Shown piece after piece: positions 6,335 to 7,488 of a DNA stretch of 7,488 bases. This DNA is from an uncultured Legionellaceae bacterium (GTDB lineage: Bacteria; Pseudomonadota; Gammaproteobacteria; Legionellales; Legionellaceae). Position numbers and translations under genes: made by a program. Under the pieces are notes generated by a model that saw only the letters and a list, made by a program, of their open reading frames with translations, did not search any database and was not told where the DNA came from. The stretch lies in contig CAISSD010000157.1 in the NCBI GenBank assembly GCA_903887975.1, forward strand, positions 1-7,488. Reading direction: 5' to 3'. How positions within the stretch are numbered: position 1 is the first letter of the stretch; each line of letters starts with the position of its first letter.

Positions 6335-7428
6335 AAAAATCATTCATATCTGTGGTTATGTCAACTTATAATCATGCTGATTATGTTATAAAGGCCATGA
6401 ATAGTGTTTTGAATCAAAAAGACGTCGCGTTTGAGTTCTTGATTGCCGATGATGGCTCTAAAGATGATACTTGCCAAAAGATTCGCTCGATTCAAGATGA
6501 TAAAATCCTATTTGAGGCGCATCCTGTTAATCGAGGCGCATGTGTTGTCACCAATGAGCTTATCATGAAGGCAAAAGGTGAATACATTGCCATCATCAAT
6601 TCCGATGACTGTTGGAGCACACCATACAAACTGGCAAATCAACTGGCGTTTATGAATGACAATCCTCATGTTGGTGCTTGTTTTGGTAAAGCACAATTTG
6701 TTGATGCGCGGGATCAGGCAATTGCCCACGAAAGCTTGTCTTTTGGCTCGGTTTTTGATCAACATAATCGCTCGCAAGGAGCATGGCTACGACGTTTTTT
6801 TGAAATCGGTAATTGTCTTTGTCATCCTACGGTTTTGATTCGAAAGCAATGTTATGAAGAAGTCGGTTTTTATGATAATCGATTGCGACAACTTCCTGAT
6901 TTGGATATGTGGATTCGATTGGTTAAAAAATATGACATTCATATTTTGGATCAAAAATTAATAAACTTTAGAATTGCACCCGGCTTAAATACCAGCGAAC
7001 AAAATGAAGTCAATTCATCAAGAACCATCAATGAACATTTTTTGATTGCGGATTGTTTTTTTGAGGGCATCACTCAGAAGCAGCTTTTGGATGGTTTTTC
7101 CGACATGCTGGTGCATTCTGATTTTAAATTTAAAGAGTCCATCGACATTGAAAAAGTTTTATTATATTTTTATGAAGGATATGATGCCAGTATTAAAAAA
7201 GCGTATCATTTATTTGGTGTGTTGAAATTGCATGCTTTGCTTGCAAAGCATGAATATCGAACCATACTTCAAGAACAATATGCTGTGAATGATCTATGGT
7301 TTCAAGATCAGACGGGATGTCTGGATGTTTTAAAATTTAAACCGTCATCGCCGAAAAAACAATATTACTTTAGAAAAATTAAAAAATACATTAATCAATT
7401 CTTGAACCTTATAAACATCAAGAGTTAG
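6331..7428 (+). CDS. Family 2 glycosyltransferase with uncharacterised C-terminal region
   Basis: Second GT2 enzyme, 365 residues. The GT-A domain shows ISVVMSTYNH (6-15), LIADDGSKDDT (37-47), the donor/metal block INSDDCWSTPYKLANQ (89-104), and HPTVLIRKQCYEEVGFYD (165-182). It then has LPDLDMWIRL (188-197), where D190/D192 occupy the place of the catalytic base; this layout is typical of GT2 enzymes of O-antigen and capsule clusters. Residues from about 245 to 365 match no domain I recognise. They look helical and end in a Lys/Arg-rich, acid-free tail (335-365). The start ATG 6331 overlaps the previous stop by four bases (ATGA), with AAGG at 6319-6322 eight bases upstream. It is not a close duplicate of the preceding GT2: motif spacing is similar but the C-terminal halves differ. 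The 3' part is very AT-rich (13 G/C in 60 bases at 7141-7200), and it contains a 22-base palindrome. Donor and acceptor are unknown. Confidence 0.9.
   Translation: MKKSFISVVMSTYNHADYVIKAMNSVLNQKDVAFEFLIADDGSKDDTCQKIRSIQDDKILFEAHPVNRGACVVTNELIMKAKGEYIAIINSDDCWSTPYKLANQLAFMNDNPHVGACFGKAQFVDARDQAIAHESLSFGSVFDQHNRSQGAWLRRFFEIGNCLCHPTVLIRKQCYEEVGFYDNRLRQLPDLDMWIRLVKKYDIHILDQKLINFRIAPGLNTSEQNEVNSSRTINEHFLIADCFFEGITQKQLLDGFSDMLVHSDFKFKESIDIEKVLLYFYEGYDASIKKAYHLFGVLKLHALLAKHEYRTILQEQYAVNDLWFQDQTGCLDVLKFKPSSPKKQYYFRKIKKYINQFLNLINIKS
7231..7252. repeat. Near-perfect palindrome inside the second glycosyltransferase
   Basis: CATGCTTTGC (7231-7240) and GCAAAGCATG (7243-7252) are exact reverse complements, separated by TT. 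The element starts on a codon boundary and encodes HALLAKH plus the first base of the next codon. Neither side carries a T-run, so it does not look like an intrinsic terminator on either strand. Function is unknown; it may be a chance of codon choice, a protein-binding dyad or an mRNA hairpin. Confidence 0.6.
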
Positions 7429-7451
7429 CAAAATATTCTTTAGAGAAAGGC

Positions 7452-7488
7452 ATGGTTTTTCAATCATATGCCATGAAAAATAACTCAA
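7452..7488 (+). CDS. Possible start of a further gene, cut by the window end
   Basis: Of the three forward frames after the glycosyltransferase stop, only one stays open to the window end. It contains ATG 7452 and an in-frame ATG 7473 (MVFQSYAMKNNS read from the first). AAGG at 7447-7450 is too close to the first ATG for a standard site, though GAG at 7443-7445 is six bases away; the second ATG has no clear site. The same frame is open backward to 7395, across the previous stop. Too little is visible to assign a product or be sure that it is coding. Confidence 0.25.
   Translation, partial: MVFQSYAMKNNS

Noticed and set aside
7449..7475. Inverted repeats GGCAT/ATGCC and CATGG/CCATG as a possible terminator
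   Set aside because: The stems are five bases, mutually exclusive, have a long loop, and are followed by A on the + strand; minus-strand reading gives only a broken T-run.

Overview
The window is a single-strand, tightly packed run of sugar-metabolism genes from what looks like a gammaproteobacterium of moderate-to-low GC content. It starts inside the 3' end of a glucose-6-phosphate isomerase gene (pgi) and continues into a surface-polysaccharide (O-antigen or capsule type) biosynthesis cluster. The organism guess rests on the close likeness, by memory, of the RmlA, RmlB and RmlC proteins to their enterobacterial counterparts and on the AT-leaning composition. I cannot name a genus from this sequence.

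Layout, all on the + strand: the pgi C-terminus (2-301); a 63-base gap with a candidate promoter; rmlB (365-1408), rmlA (1401-2282), rmlD (2272-3177) and rmlC (3180-3728), a complete dTDP-L-rhamnose set; a DegT/StrS-family PLP sugar aminotransferase (3721-4854); a left-handed beta-helix hexapeptide acyltransferase (4866-5435); two family 2 glycosyltransferases (5432-6334 and 6331-7428); and a 60-base tail that may hold the start of another gene. No stretch above 300 bases lacks a gene. I saw no tRNA, rRNA, CRISPR, insertion sequence or convincing terminator.

The genes fit one scheme. PGI interconverts fructose-6-P and glucose-6-P, which a phosphoglucomutase (not in this window) would convert to glucose-1-P. 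RmlA and RmlB then make dTDP-4-keto-6-deoxy-D-glucose. RmlC and RmlD take that intermediate to dTDP-L-rhamnose. The aminotransferase and acyltransferase are best explained as a second branch from the same intermediate, giving a dTDP-4-amino-4,6-dideoxyhexose and its N-acyl form (VioA/VioB-like, dTDP-Qui4NAc as leading guess). The two glycosyltransferases would add sugars to a growing oligosaccharide. No flippase, polymerase, ABC exporter or initiating transferase is visible, so the export route and the final polymer (LPS O-chain, capsule or other) are undetermined.

Six of the seven junctions from rmlB to the second glycosyltransferase are overlaps or a 2-base gap, and the remaining one is 11 bases bridged by an exceptionally strong Shine-Dalgarno sequence, so this looks like one translationally coupled operon. 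I found no sign of a wholly new system. The most interesting items are the second dTDP-sugar branch, a near-perfect 22-base palindrome inside the last gene, the uncharacterised C-terminal part of that gene, and the drop in GC content toward the 3' end.
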